Source: an uncultured Leptolyngbyaceae cyanobacterium (lineage in GTDB: Bacteria; Cyanobacteriota; Cyanobacteriia; Leptolyngbyales; Leptolyngbyaceae). From it: a DNA stretch of 64,000 nucleotides. Each line of letters starts with the position of its first letter. Position 1 is the stretch's first letter. The notes under the pieces are model-generated. The model worked only from the letters and a program-made list of their open reading frames with translations, was not told the DNA's origin and ran no database searches. Positions 37,611 to 47,377 of the stretch are shown here, piece by piece. The position numbers and the translations under genes are program-made. The DNA is taken from the NCBI GenBank assembly GCA_938023035.1, contig CALIDI010000016.1:1-64000 (forward strand), given 5' to 3'.

Positions 37611-37838
37611 CTGATCAAAGCCCTCTGCCTAGTCTCCCATTGGTTAGGGGCCGGGGAGCTAGAAGAAGGGTATAGCCCTAAAGGTCATTCAGGAGAGGCG
37701 TGAGGGCAGCTAGGCTGATGCCGTCATCTACATCCTAACCGTAGTTCGTACTGCTCACCTCCTCGCAAAGGAACAGAAACCTTGCTAGGATCTCCCGCTT
37801 CTGCAAGAAGTTGAAAATTTGAAGGAGTGCCTGTAAGT

Positions 37839-39308
37839 ATGCCAGACCAAACCCAAACCCCGCTCTTGTCAGAGCTACAGGCCTGTGCTCAACGCATCTA
37901 TGCCCCTTTTCACACCCCAGGGCACAAGCGAGGGCAAGGTGCCTCCGCCCGGCTAAAGGAACTTGTAGGGCAGCAGGCGCTTCAGGCAGACCTCCCCGAA
38001 TTACCCGAACTGGATAATCTGTTTGCACCAGAATCGGTAATCCAGGCCGCGCAGGCCCTGGCTGCCGAAGCTTTTGGGGCCGATCGCACTTGGTTTTTAG
38101 TGAATGGCTCTACAAGCGGCATCGTGGCGGCGATTTTAGCCACCTGCCAGCCAGGAGATTTCATCATCTTGCCCCGTAATGTGCATCAATCGGCAATTGC
38201 TGGATTAGTGCTGTCAGGGGCCATTCCCATTTTTATCCAGCCCTCAGTGGATCTCACCTTTGCCCTCGCCCACGGGCTAGATCCAGCAGCCGTTGAAACC
38301 GCTTTGCAAACCTATCCTACAGCCAAGGCGGTATTACTGGTTTCTCCTACTTACCATGGGGTCTGTAGCAATGTAGCTGCGATCGCCCAGATTACCCAAA
38401 AATATAACATCCCCCTGCTGGTGGATGAGGCCCATGGTGCTCACTTTCAGTTTCATCCGAACCTACCCACAGCAGCCCTAGCCGCAGGGGCCGACCTCGT
38501 TGTGCAATCAACGCACAAAACCCTGTCGAGCCTGACTCAGGCCGCCATGCTGCACCTACGGGGAGATCGGCTCTCTCCCACACGGATTCAGACGGCCCTA
38601 GGATTCGTGCAGTCCACCAGTCCTAGCTATCTGCTATTAGCATCCCTCGACGCCGCCCGCCAACAAATGGCCACTGAAGGCTTTTGTCTGCTAACCCAAG
38701 CACTGACTTTGGCTAAACAGGCGCGATCGCAGCTCCAGGCGATTCCTGGCCTTAGGCTTTTGACCGCCGATGCACCAAGTCCCGGCTTTTTTCAGCTCGA
38801 TCTCACCCGCCTTACCGTCCATCTGACCGGTCTAGGGCGGGATGGCTTCACTGCCGATGCCATCTTGCATCAAGAAATGGGCGTAACCGCAGAGTTACCA
38901 ACGACTCAAACACTGACTTTTATCATCAGTCTGGGTAACACACCCACCGATATTGAAAGATTGGTAAAAGGGTTTCAGCAGCTAGGAGTGATCACACCAG
39001 ACAACCCCCGACCCTTACCCTCTGAATTGGGCTTATCGGCGCTCCCCCCCTTCAGTCTCTACCCCTTGCCAGCGCTCACTCCCCGGGAAGCCTTCTTTGC
39101 CCCTACAGAAATCGTATCGACCCAGGCTGCGGTGAACCGCATTAGTGCCGATTTGATTTGCCCCTACCCCCCAGGCATTCCCCTGCTGCTCCCGGGAGAA
39201 CCGATTACCCTAGATGCGATCGCCGCCCTCAAGGCAATCCGCGCCACTGGGGGCACCCTGACTGGTTGCATCGACCCGACGTTGCAAACCTTAAAAGTGA
39301 TTCGCTGA
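37839..39308 (+). CDS. Orn/Lys/Arg decarboxylase-family PLP enzyme
   Basis: A fold-type I PLP enzyme. The opening FHTPGHKRGQGA, the NGSTSGIVAAILA stretch, LLVDEAHGAHF and the PLP-lysine motif VVQSTHKTLSSLTQ are those of the short bacterial arginine/lysine/ornithine decarboxylases. Amino-acid decarboxylation leading to polyamines is expected, but arginine, lysine or ornithine cannot be told apart from sequence. The length is 489 residues. ATG 37839 has GAAGGAG 11 bases upstream; GTG 37827 is in frame. The next gene follows within 66 bases. Confidence 0.88.
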   Translation: MPDQTQTPLLSELQACAQRIYAPFHTPGHKRGQGASARLKELVGQQALQADLPELPELDNLFAPESVIQAAQALAAEAFGADRTWFLVNGSTSGIVAAILATCQPGDFIILPRNVHQSAIAGLVLSGAIPIFIQPSVDLTFALAHGLDPAAVETALQTYPTAKAVLLVSPTYHGVCSNVAAIAQITQKYNIPLLVDEAHGAHFQFHPNLPTAALAAGADLVVQSTHKTLSSLTQAAMLHLRGDRLSPTRIQTALGFVQSTSPSYLLLASLDAARQQMATEGFCLLTQALTLAKQARSQLQAIPGLRLLTADAPSPGFFQLDLTRLTVHLTGLGRDGFTADAILHQEMGVTAELPTTQTLTFIISLGNTPTDIERLVKGFQQLGVITPDNPRPLPSELGLSALPPFSLYPLPALTPREAFFAPTEIVSTQAAVNRISADLICPYPPGIPLLLPGEPITLDAIAALKAIRATGGTLTGCIDPTLQTLKVIR

Positions 39309-39374
39309 TAGGGCCAGCCAAATACCCGTAGGATGAAGAAAAGACAGAACCATCGTTTGATTGCCCCATTCTCT

Positions 39375-39722
39375 ATGCATTCCCTCTTCACAATTAACCT
39401 AGTTGAAGGTTCGGTTTCCTTTCGCTTTACCCCAGAAGCGGCCCAATCCCTCAAAGCAGAGATTCAGCATTTGCTCGAAAGCCTAAAAATCACAGCAGCC
39501 AAAGCGACTCCTGGAGAACGAGCCACTCCCCAAAAGCCCATGGAATACCAGTATGCGGGGGATGTTTTTTTAGAAATCTTCTGTAATCCCAATATCTGGG
39601 CCTCTCCCTATGCCGCCAAGGTTCTCGTCACCGTGCGAGACGAGCGAATTCGGCTAACCACAGAAGCTGAACTGAGCCGCTTGATTGAGGATCTAACTCA
39701 ATACCTGGAGCAAGCAAGCTAG
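39375..39722 (+). CDS. Conserved-looking hypothetical protein
   Basis: A 115-residue soluble protein, MHSLFTINLVEGSVSFRFTP at its start, with a regular pattern of beta strands and helices (LTTEAELSRLIEDLTQYLEQ). No family recognised. The frame extends upstream to 39333, but ATG 39375 is more plausible. It follows the PLP decarboxylase closely and is probably co-transcribed. Its TAG stop is the first part of a family A repeat copy, so the repeat adjoins the gene end exactly. Confidence 0.65.
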   Translation: MHSLFTINLVEGSVSFRFTPEAAQSLKAEIQHLLESLKITAAKATPGERATPQKPMEYQYAGDVFLEIFCNPNIWASPYAAKVLVTVRDERIRLTTEAELSRLIEDLTQYLEQAS

Positions 39723-39780
39723 TACAGCAAAGCAGAAATTTCTCGACTAGCTTTAGCCGGACTCATGCCTCGCTCTACTC
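39719..39780. repeat. Dispersed repeat family A, copy 3 (partial)
   Basis: CTAGTACAGCAAAGCAGAAA, then TTTCTCGACTAG, matches the first 35-40 bases of the copies at 22421 and 37502 and then diverges. The TAG of CTAGTACAG supplies the stop codon of the preceding gene. Confidence 0.65.
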
Positions 39781-39926
39781 GTGCCGTTACGCGAAACTCA
39801 AAGTAACAAAATTCAAAGTGAAAAAAATCCAGTGTATCTGTAATGCAAGCTTCTTGAATCGGCGACTAGTTTTGCCGTCTCAACACTTGGTGCCGCAGAG
39901 CTTCTGCTAGCCAAATTTGAAGCTTG

Positions 39927-39972
39927 ACCGCAGAAACACAGAGAAACGTCTCTCACTGCCTCTGTGGTCAAG
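39927..39972. repeat. Dispersed repeat family C, copy 2
   Basis: GACCGCAGAAACACAGAG and CCTCTGTGGTC bracket a short centre, resembling 36825-36896. It lies 34 bases past the rpsF stop and could form a hairpin at the end of that message, but without a T run. Confidence 0.55.
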
Positions 39973-40005
39973 GTTAAAAGTGTTCGATTGATTGGATCCA
40001 CAATC

Positions 40006-40332
40006 TTACGCTTCGGCAGCAACTGCTTCAGAAACTGTCTTTGGTTCTTCTTGATGAATGGTTAAATAACGGATGACTTCCTCGCTCAGGCGCATTGCCC
40101 GCTCCATCGTTGCAATTTGGCTGCCATCGCCGCGATAATTCATCTGAATGTAAATACCCTCGCGGTGTCGATCAATTTCGTAGGCGAGTCGCCGCTTACC
40201 ACGGTGTTGGGTTTCGAGGATCTCTGCCCCGTTTTCAGTCAAGATTCCCTGGTATTTTTCGATCGCCTGATCGACGGCTTCATCCCCCAAATCAGGACGA
40301 AGGATGTACATCGTTTCGTACAATCTAGTCAT
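40006..40332 (-). CDS. rpsF: 30S ribosomal protein S6
   Basis: S6 binds the central domain of 16S rRNA with S18. The text [40 protein letters not shown] and EEVIRYLTI is diagnostic. The 108 residues include a short acidic C-terminal tail. GGAGCG precedes the ATG. It is alone, without rpsR or ssb beside it, as is common in cyanobacteria. Confidence 0.97.
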   Translation of the reverse strand: MTRLYETMYILRPDLGDEAVDQAIEKYQGILTENGAEILETQHRGKRRLAYEIDRHREGIYIQMNYRGDGSQIATMERAMRLSEEVIRYLTIHQEEPKTVSEAVAAEA

Positions 40333-40362
40333 GGCAAAAATTCGCTCCTTGTGGACTGAATG

Positions 40363-40381
40363 GCTTCTTCTCTAAAGAAGC
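40363..40381 (-). other. Hairpin in the rpsF leader
   Basis: GCTTCTT, a five-base loop and AAGAAGC form a 7-bp stem about 30 bases upstream of the rpsF start. S6 leaders in many bacteria carry an autoregulatory structure, but this simple hairpin lacks the features I know for that motif. Confidence 0.4.
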
Positions 40382-40617
40382 AAGGATCTTTAACTATACC
40401 AAAACTCGTTTTAGAGTAGCACAGTAATTTTGCATCAGTGTGCTGACATCTCCTTTTCCTAGGTCACAATAGGGATTGCTAAGGAACCATTCAGGCTCTG
40501 ATGCTGTCCCAGCTTAAGGGTATGTCTTATCCAGTTCCTGACGTTTCTGCTAAGGCTGAGCGGTTCAGGGCATCCTTACGATTGGGCATAGCAAACGTCC
40601 CTTATTACAACTGTTCT

Positions 40618-41469
40618 ATGTTTAGCTCTGGTTTTCCTCCCATTCGCTCATTTCGCCGTCGGATTGTTTACCCCATTCTTTCCCTGGTAGTTGCCCTGGG
40701 GCTAGTGCTTGGGCAACCCATTGGGGCACAGGCTCTGCCTTGGGCTGAGTTGATTCTACGCGGGGTGCAGGTGATACAACTGGCTAACCTATCGGATCGT
40801 CAGGAAGTGGCCCTTGGTAGCCAAATCAATGAGCAGATTATTCGCAGCGGGCAAGCCCGAATTTCCCGCGATCGCGCCCTCACTGCTTACATCGATGAAA
40901 TTGGTCAACGTCTGGCAAAGGCCAGTACCCGTCCTCAGATTCCCTACACTTTTCAGGTCGTTGATGATAACCGCATTAACGCTTTTGCCACAATGGGTGG
41001 GTTTGTTTATATCAATACCGGCCTGATCAAAGCCGCCGATAACGAAGCGCAACTCGCCAGTGTCATTGGCCATGAGATCGGCCATGTGGCTGGTAGGCAC
41101 GCCGTCAACCAGATGAAAGAAATGGCTACAATTGGCTTAGGTGCTTCAGCCGCAGGGCTAAATCGTAGTCGTGCCGTTGCTTTGGGAGTGGAGTTGGCCC
41201 TGCGCCGTCCTCATAGCCGCAATGCCGAATATGAAGCGGATGAGCTTGGCCTCAAAATGTTGATGAATGTGGGCTATGCACCTTCAGCCGCACCCACCTT
41301 TATGCAAAAGCTCGTGAGTGCTTCTTCGCCACCTACTTTCTTGAGCACTCACCCGGCTGCGACTGATCGAATCGCTCGGATGAACCAGCAGATTCCTCCT
41401 GATCAGCGCGATACCGGGATTGGGCTTAGTACAACGGCCTATCGGCAGCGTACCAGCTCTCTGCGCTAG
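40618..41469 (+). CDS. M48 family metalloprotease (exported)
   Basis: A signal peptide (YPILSLVVALGLVLGQPIGA, cleavage after AQA) is followed by a zinc-protease domain: VIGHEIGHVAGRHAV with His152, Glu153 and His156, and EYEADELGLKMLMNVGY with the third ligand Glu. THPAATDRIARM is also typical. It is a BepA/YfgC- or Oma1-like periplasmic quality-control protease without the TPR region. ATG 40618 begins just before the signal peptide; ATG 40501 is in frame, but its extra 39 residues do not look exported. Divergent from rpsF. Confidence 0.88.
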   Translation: MFSSGFPPIRSFRRRIVYPILSLVVALGLVLGQPIGAQALPWAELILRGVQVIQLANLSDRQEVALGSQINEQIIRSGQARISRDRALTAYIDEIGQRLAKASTRPQIPYTFQVVDDNRINAFATMGGFVYINTGLIKAADNEAQLASVIGHEIGHVAGRHAVNQMKEMATIGLGASAAGLNRSRAVALGVELALRRPHSRNAEYEADELGLKMLMNVGYAPSAAPTFMQKLVSASSPPTFLSTHPAATDRIARMNQQIPPDQRDTGIGLSTTAYRQRTSSLR

Positions 41470-41798
41470 TTTTGCCCTAGGCTATCTGCCCCAAGCTGTA
41501 AACTGAGCAACATTGCTGAGTTTGCTCTCTCTGTGAGCGATCTTTCGCGAACGGCATCGAGGGGCGAGGGGCAGCACTTCGCAGAGCACGAAAAAATGCA
41601 AAGCACCTTAAAGCAGCAACGTGATCATTCAGTAGATATTTCAAGATATTTCATGATTTTGCAATGCTCTTACTACTAATGGAGCGATGCCAAGTTGCTG
41701 AGTGGATGGGGGAAGAAGGGGTGCTGCCCTCAGCTAGGAGCGCCCCCGCTGCACCCTGGCTCAATCAGACCTGGCTCAATCAGGCAGCTACAGCTATA
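41470..41798. other. 329-bp spacer between convergent genes
   Basis: It separates the M48 protease and PBP2 genes, which face each other. I see no terminator hairpin or gene here. Confidence 0.4.
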
Positions 41799-43607
41799 TC
41801 ATTGACCCGCCCGGTTCGGCTGGGTCGCCGTCCTTGGCTTAGGCGGTTTCACCCCAAAATAGGTCTTGTAAAGCTCATGAGCAATGGGAACCGCCGATTG
41901 AGCGCCATATCCCCCTTTTTCCACAACAATCGCAACCGCAATTTGGGGCTTATCAGCCGGAGCAAACCCAACATAGAGCGAATTATCCTTTTGCCCGGGC
42001 ACTTCTGCTGTACCGGTTTTGCCTGCCGATAGAGGAACCCTGCCATCATTCAAGCTGCGAGCCGTGCCTTCTCGCACGACTCCAATCAACCCTTCTCTGA
42101 TCACAGCCAGAGTGGCAGGAGCCATTTGGGTTGGCTCAGGCTTCATAGCCGTTGTATTGGTTTGACTGGCCAGGAGATGAGGCTTGACCCGGTAACCACC
42201 ATTAGCGATCGCGGCTACCATTACAGCCATCTCCAAGGGCGTTACCTGCACTAACCCCTGACCAATTGACATACTGACCGTATCGCCCCCATACCAGGGT
42301 TCATTAAACAAAGCTTCCTTTTCCGCTGGGGTTGGTAGCGAGCCGTAGCTTTCTCCATCCAAACCCAGTTTAGTCGTGCCGATCCCCAAACGTTTTCCCC
42401 ATTTAGCAATCTGCTCTGGGCCTGCTTTGAGACCAACCTGATAGAAAAAAGTATTACTACTAACAATCAGAGCCTCACGAAAGCCAATCACCCCATAGCC
42501 GCTGCCTCCATGTTCATGAAACAGATGCCCTCCCAGATTCAGCGCTGGGAAAGTCATCAGAGTAGAACTGGCGGTAAACTGTCCCGACTCGATCCCCGCT
42601 GCGCTAGTCACAATCTTAAAGGTGCTACCAGGGGCATAACCCTGAAGGGCGCGGTTGAGAAAGGGTTTATCTTGAGCCTGTAACCGTTGCCATTCGGCAT
42701 GAGTCACACGACGAGTAAATAAGTTGGGATCAAAGGTAGGGGCACTCGCCATCGCCAGTACCTCGCCGGTTTTAACATCTAAAACAACCACAGCCCCCTT
42801 GCGATTGGCCAGGGCACGCTCAGCCGTTTTTTGCAAGGCCAGATCTAAGGTGAGGGTAACGGGTTTCCCTCCTTGAGGGGGCTTATAGCCTAAGCGTTGC
42901 ACCTGCTTACCCCGGGCATCAACTTCAATCAGTTGCCCACCCCAAACGCCCTTGAGTTCCTGATTAGCGATCCGCTCAACCCCCGCTTGACCCACAATCA
43001 TGCCCATTGGGTAGTCAGGATGAGCTTTGAGATCCTCGGCAGTGGCCTCGCCCACGTATCCTAATATATGGGCTGCTAAGGAGCCATAGGGATAGGCCCG
43101 ACTCGACTCCCCCTGAACCTCTACCCCAGGTAACAAGTGGAGTTTCTCATTGAGGGCAATAAACGCTGCCGGGGAGAGATCCCGACTAATGCGAACTGGC
43201 ATTGCCGAGCGATAGCCCGCAACTTCTAGCTGGCGCAAAATTTCGCTGGCGGGTTTATCTAAAATTGGACTCAGCATCGCCGCTGTCTTGACCCACTGCT
43301 CTTTGGTTTGCTCACGGGGGGCTAGGTAAACAGCGCGGGTCAGGCGGCTGGCAGCCAGCGCCTTGCCTTTGCGGTCAAAGATAATGCCTCGATCAGAGGG
43401 CAGCGGCACCAAGGAGATGCGGTTTTGCTCAGCCAATTCGCGGTTATAGGCTCCTTGCACTAGCTGAAGCTGGGTCAAGCGGGCCGCAATGACCCCCAGT
43501 AATGTGGTTGTGAATGTCAACAAAAAGATGGCCCGCCGTGATCGCTGGTTGGCGGTAATGGAATGAGTGCGATGACTGCTAGCACCGCTGAAAAACCCTG
43601 TAGCCAT
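41799..43607 (-). CDS. mrdA: Penicillin-binding protein 2 (elongation transpeptidase)
   Basis: A class B peptidoglycan transpeptidase of the rod complex. One N-terminal membrane helix (AIFLLTFTTTLLGVIAARL) anchors it; the dimerisation domain opens with RISLVPLPSDRGIIFDRKG. The active site is complete: Ser328 in PGSTFK, SSN in ALIVSSNTFFY and KTG in AGKTGTAEVPG. At 602 residues it fits PBP2. It stands without rodA or mreC neighbours. Mur-pathway murE lies 17 kb away. Confidence 0.92.
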   Translation of the reverse strand: MATGFFSGASSHRTHSITANQRSRRAIFLLTFTTTLLGVIAARLTQLQLVQGAYNRELAEQNRISLVPLPSDRGIIFDRKGKALAASRLTRAVYLAPREQTKEQWVKTAAMLSPILDKPASEILRQLEVAGYRSAMPVRISRDLSPAAFIALNEKLHLLPGVEVQGESSRAYPYGSLAAHILGYVGEATAEDLKAHPDYPMGMIVGQAGVERIANQELKGVWGGQLIEVDARGKQVQRLGYKPPQGGKPVTLTLDLALQKTAERALANRKGAVVVLDVKTGEVLAMASAPTFDPNLFTRRVTHAEWQRLQAQDKPFLNRALQGYAPGSTFKIVTSAAGIESGQFTASSTLMTFPALNLGGHLFHEHGGSGYGVIGFREALIVSSNTFFYQVGLKAGPEQIAKWGKRLGIGTTKLGLDGESYGSLPTPAEKEALFNEPWYGGDTVSMSIGQGLVQVTPLEMAVMVAAIANGGYRVKPHLLASQTNTTAMKPEPTQMAPATLAVIREGLIGVVREGTARSLNDGRVPLSAGKTGTAEVPGQKDNSLYVGFAPADKPQIAVAIVVEKGGYGAQSAVPIAHELYKTYFGVKPPKPRTATQPNRAGQ

Positions 43608-44630
43608 TTGAATTAACCGAGTTCAGTGGAATACATCAATGGATTCTTCTAAAGTCCAGATATACCGGCAGGAAAAGGCATCAGAACAAGGCACAGAAGG
43701 GCAAAACTTGACTGATCCTGGCCTACCAGGCGTAACAACCCCACAATTTTGGCGGAGCCTACCCCGAGGCACAACGGCAACCAAGGTGTAAACCCTACAC
43801 TTTTAAGTTGCCAACCTCTCATAAACCAACCTCTAGGTACCTGACGACCGATCAAGAGACAATCGATTATCCTCCGGGTCAAGTTAAATCTCTTTAACCT
43901 AGAGAATGAGCCTGCCGATTGAATGAGTACTTTGCCAGGTTGCAAGGTTTACAGGATTTTGGCTCAGTCATCCTCAGACACGACCAGGCAACCCTCTGAA
44001 AGGAAAGAGGCATCGGTAAGCAATACTTTAGAAAAGGTTCTTGCAGCATCGTCAGAGGGTAAATCAAGCAATAGGAGACATTGACGGCGATCCCAGTCAT
44101 CGAACGAATCCAGAAACCTAGGAGTTGATCCAACTTAGATTAAATTAAATAGGTAACTGAGCAGCAGAAAGTCGATGAGGGTTCAATTTTGAGAGTCTGC
44201 GACCCGTCAAAATTTTCCTAACGGAACACTCGTCCAAGTCAGCCAGAAATCACAGAGCTGATGCCTCCATAAACCAGCGCTGGCTCTGTCTTCCCTATTC
44301 GACCTTTCCACACCAAATCAGTCCGCCTCCGGATAGCTTTAGGGTAAAATTTCACCGATAACATCATTGTCGCTCAGAACAAAGTTCTGGAAAGCAGCCA
44401 CGTTTACCAATTTTCAATTCAACCCTGAGAGTAAAAAGTAACCAAATCTCGAGTAAAACTCTTAGTTTTCTTTTAGCCCAACAGGCCGTATGAGCATTCT
44501 AGACCGGTACAAGATTTAATTTAAGAGGGGGTTAAAAATACAAAAAGTTTCTTGGGATCGATATCAGCAATTTGCTATGTTTCTGTAAACGCAAAGAAAA
44601 TCTTTAGCTTTGAGGATGCAGGTATTCATT
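43608..44630. other. 1-kb spacer without a recognisable gene
   Basis: The longest gene-free stretch in the window. Open stretches on the minus strand (43649-43945, 43894-44133) lack protein-like patterns. I looked for RNase P RNA, tmRNA and 6S RNA signatures and saw none. It separates PBP2 from the STAS gene, which are divergent, so it must hold both promoters. Confidence 0.45.
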
Positions 44631-44951
44631 ATGAGTTCGGATATTGAACTGATTCAGCTACCAGATATTCTGAACGAGAGTTGTGCCGCGAGTATCCATG
44701 CAAAAATTCAAAGCTTGCTGGATGCAGGGCATCGGCATATTCTGCTTGACCTTTCTGAGACCCGATTTATTGATAGTTCGGGCTTAGGTGAGTTAGCTGT
44801 AAGTTTCAAGTCCGTCAAAGCTGTAGGGGGGCGACTTTGTTTTTGTGCCGTTGGCACCCAACCCAGCATGTTATTTGAATTGACCGGCATGGAAGAGGTC
44901 TTTGAGATTTTTCCAACAACAGAGGCTTGTCTCGCCGCACTGAGCAGCTAA
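44631..44951 (+). CDS. STAS domain anti-sigma factor antagonist
   Basis: A single STAS domain of 106 residues (LLDLSETRFIDSSGLGELAV at about 42-61), in which the Ser pair is the phosphorylation site of SpoIIAA-like proteins. Such proteins relay partner switching with anti-sigma kinases or PP2C phosphatases. No kinase or phosphatase is adjacent, so the partner is unknown. ATG 44631 has AGG upstream; ATG 44616 and TTG 44610 are in frame. Confidence 0.88.
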   Translation: MSSDIELIQLPDILNESCAASIHAKIQSLLDAGHRHILLDLSETRFIDSSGLGELAVSFKSVKAVGGRLCFCAVGTQPSMLFELTGMEEVFEIFPTTEACLAALSS

Positions 44952-45071
44952 AGAAAGGTAGCAAGCTGCTGTCGGCCCCAGTTGCAAGCCTCAACGATCG
45001 CAGGTGTAAGACTAGTTACATAAACTGTCATGAGCGCACAACAGAAGTAGAGGCCAGGCTGCTATGTAATT

Positions 45072-45460
45072 ATGAAATGGATAGGTTTCCTGACCCTGGT
45101 TGCTGTTATCATTCTAGCGATCGCCCCAATCACTCAAACCCAAGTTTCTATTCGAGATTTACAGCGCAACCTGGGAATTTATCTTATGGGCATCTTGTGG
45201 GCGAAGTGCGAAATGTTGCTGGTAACAAGTTCATTCTGGATGATGGCACCGGGCAGAGAGTGATTGACGCTGGCCTCAGTTGATACCAGCCCACTGATAT
45301 TGCTGGTGGCGAAAGAGTGAAGGTGGTTGGTAAATACGATGACTTTGAGTTTAAGACCTATTCAATCATCCGTCGTGACGGTGAGGTCATTCAGATCCGC
45401 CCGGTAAGGGGGGCCACCCCCTTGGATAGAAAGACAACATGGGCCGCAAGGGCAAGCTAG
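45072..45460 (+). pseudogene. Decayed secreted OB-fold (BOF/DUF5666-like) protein
   Basis: The 5' part encodes a signal peptide (MKWIGFLTLVAVIILAIAPI) in one frame; about 35 codons on, the protein-like text switches frame to VGEVRNVAGNKFILDDGTGQ, so at least one frameshift lies near 45150-45200. Downstream an in-frame TGA at 45281-45283 interrupts AGLS-YQPTDIAGGERVKVVG, where homologues typically have Trp, a one-base change from TGG. Coding text then continues (VVGKYDDFEFKTYSIIRRDG, EVIQIRP) to a TAG at 45460. Intact relatives are small exported OB-fold proteins of unknown role. The gene is inactive as read. Confidence 0.75.
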
Positions 45461-45953
45461 GAGGAATAGGTGTGAGGCAAGGCGGGGTACTCTGAGCCTA
45501 GTTGCTATCGGTATGATTTATCTGGTCATGAAGAAGTTAAGAGATCGATTCCCTGCTTCGGTTGATGGACGGCGGTTAAATTCACGGGTTTGAATTTAGC
45601 CGATTCATACTGATGGACATTGGTGCCAGGGTGCTTTGGGGCGAACGGAGGTTTTGCGGGCGCACAGCAGGGAAGCATGCCCATCGACAGCCTATACTAA
45701 TGGGTTTGCCAGACTGAGCCGTGCAGCTACTTTGCTTGGGTGAACAATTTCTTTAGGGGATCTTTACAGTTGGTTTGGATAACCAACTGAGCCACCTGCT
45801 AGATGAATGCCACCTTGACAACGAATGGTCTTTTCATCGATTTATTAGCCAATAAAAACGATACAAAATGAAGGGTAAGGCATTGGTTACAAGTTTGTGG
45901 AGATCTTGTTACCATGCAATGAATTTAGTGCATCCCAAGCGGAGATTCTATCT
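45461..45953. other. Spacer with a possible decayed frame and an inverted repeat
   Basis: A short frame ending at about 45592 reads LSLVAIGMIYLVMKKLRDRF, membrane-like, and could be the tail of a lost gene. CGGTTAAATTC (45573-45583) and GAATTTAGCCG (45592-45602) form an 11-bp stem with one G-T pair. The remainder shows nothing. Confidence 0.4.
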
Positions 45954-47348
45954 ATGGGGCTAGAGCAGGGGCAGGATCAGCAACGGTGTTTAGATCAGTT
46001 GAATCGGGCCATTGCAGAATTAGGGGGTAAACCAGACCCAATCTGCTTAGCGCGAACTGCCGAGTTAATTATTCAAACGATGACTGGGCCTTGGCGGTTT
46101 TTTCATACCCCAGAGCACATCTTTGAAGTAGGTGGGTCGGGGGATGGGGTTGAGGTACTGGCAGCCCTGTTCCATGATTTAGTCTATGTCCAGGTTGATC
46201 AGGGTGTCAGTGTCAATATCAGTGCCTTCATTTCTCCCTTTATGAAAGAGGTGAATGGGCAACTGGTGATTCGCGATCGCAATGAACTGCCTCCCAATCA
46301 GCGATTTGAGTTAGTACTGCAAGTTTTTGGATTTGAGCCAAGCCAGGGGTTGGTACCAACGGCTGGCCAAAACGAGTTTTTGAGTGCCGTGATTGCAGCG
46401 GAGTGTCTGTATCCTGCGTTACCTGATCGGGTCATTGCTGAGATTGCCGCTTGTATCGAGGCGACGATTCCCTTTCGGGGCAAGGCTGCGGATGGCACAA
46501 CTCCCGCTGAACGTCTCTATCAACGCCTTCGGCAAATCAGTGAAACTCATCAGTTTAATTGGAGCGCTGCTGATCTCAGCCAGATTGTGCGGCGAGCGGT
46601 TCGTTTGGCGAATCGAGACGTCGAGAACTTTGCTTACCCCGACCCGGCTGACTTTCTCGACAATACCTGGAATCTATTGCCAGAGACGAATCATGACCTA
46701 GCGAATGCCAATTCTTACACTGTTTATGGCTATCGTATGTCGCTGCAAAAGATGGAGAGCTTCATGCACTTTCTCAAGCCAGAGCTAGTGTTTCAACGCT
46801 TTGAGGATGAGCCAGATGCCGAAACCTACGGGCGTTTGGTAGAGCATACCAGTAAAAATCTTGAGGTTGCCCGTCTGTACTTGGGTAGCAAGCTGCTATC
46901 GATCGCCATCATTGAGGCGCTTTCTCGGCGGCTAGGACGAAACATTCCCCTGGCAACTATGATGGGTGAGTTGCCGTCACTAGATGTGGCAACCGCCCAG
47001 CTCGAAAACTTTTTGCCCTCGCTTAAACATCCCCCCCATCAACCCCAAACTCCGCTGGAAAAGAATGTGCTGAGGTTACTGGAAGAAGGCCGTTATCAGG
47101 CTTCCTCCTATGATATCAAGAATTCACCAGTGGCTACTTACATCATTAAGTCGGTTGGCTTTGATGCAGGACGGAGCCTGCTTCATCAAGCAAAGGCGTT
47201 CTTTAAGGGAGAACTGTCAGCAGAGGAATTTCTTGATTTGTTTGAGCGCCCGGTGATTGAACCGATTGTGGATGGCGTAGCCGCAGTGTTTGAAAGCCGC
47301 AAGACGGCAATTCGGCGCGCTAAAGTAGGCAATGAAGTTCATTCCTGA
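45954..47348 (+). CDS. HD-fold hypothetical protein
   Basis: The N-terminal half carries metal-binding text of the HD phosphohydrolase superfamily: WRFFHTPEHIFEV near residue 48 and VLAALFHDLVYV near 73 give the spaced His and His-Asp. The C-terminal half, about 250 residues, is helical and unrecognised. A nucleotide phosphohydrolase-like role is possible but unproved, and the long insert after LFHD is unusual. ATG 45954 has GGAG nine bases upstream; GTG 45897 is in frame. The next gene starts 29 bases later on the same strand. Confidence 0.7.
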   Translation: MGLEQGQDQQRCLDQLNRAIAELGGKPDPICLARTAELIIQTMTGPWRFFHTPEHIFEVGGSGDGVEVLAALFHDLVYVQVDQGVSVNISAFISPFMKEVNGQLVIRDRNELPPNQRFELVLQVFGFEPSQGLVPTAGQNEFLSAVIAAECLYPALPDRVIAEIAACIEATIPFRGKAADGTTPAERLYQRLRQISETHQFNWSAADLSQIVRRAVRLANRDVENFAYPDPADFLDNTWNLLPETNHDLANANSYTVYGYRMSLQKMESFMHFLKPELVFQRFEDEPDAETYGRLVEHTSKNLEVARLYLGSKLLSIAIIEALSRRLGRNIPLATMMGELPSLDVATAQLENFLPSLKHPPHQPQTPLEKNVLRLLEEGRYQASSYDIKNSPVATYIIKSVGFDAGRSLLHQAKAFFKGELSAEEFLDLFERPVIEPIVDGVAAVFESRKTAIRRAKVGNEVHS

Positions 47349-47377
47349 AGGTTCTGACTAGAGCCGTAACAAGCACA

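Noticed and set aside
37394-37675. Plus-strand 93-codon open frame
   Set aside because: It runs through a copy of repeat family A and has no protein-like pattern.
43649-44133. Two minus-strand open frames in the 1-kb gap before the STAS gene, and a possible structured RNA
   Set aside because: Neither frame is protein-like; no RNase P, tmRNA or 6S signature was found.
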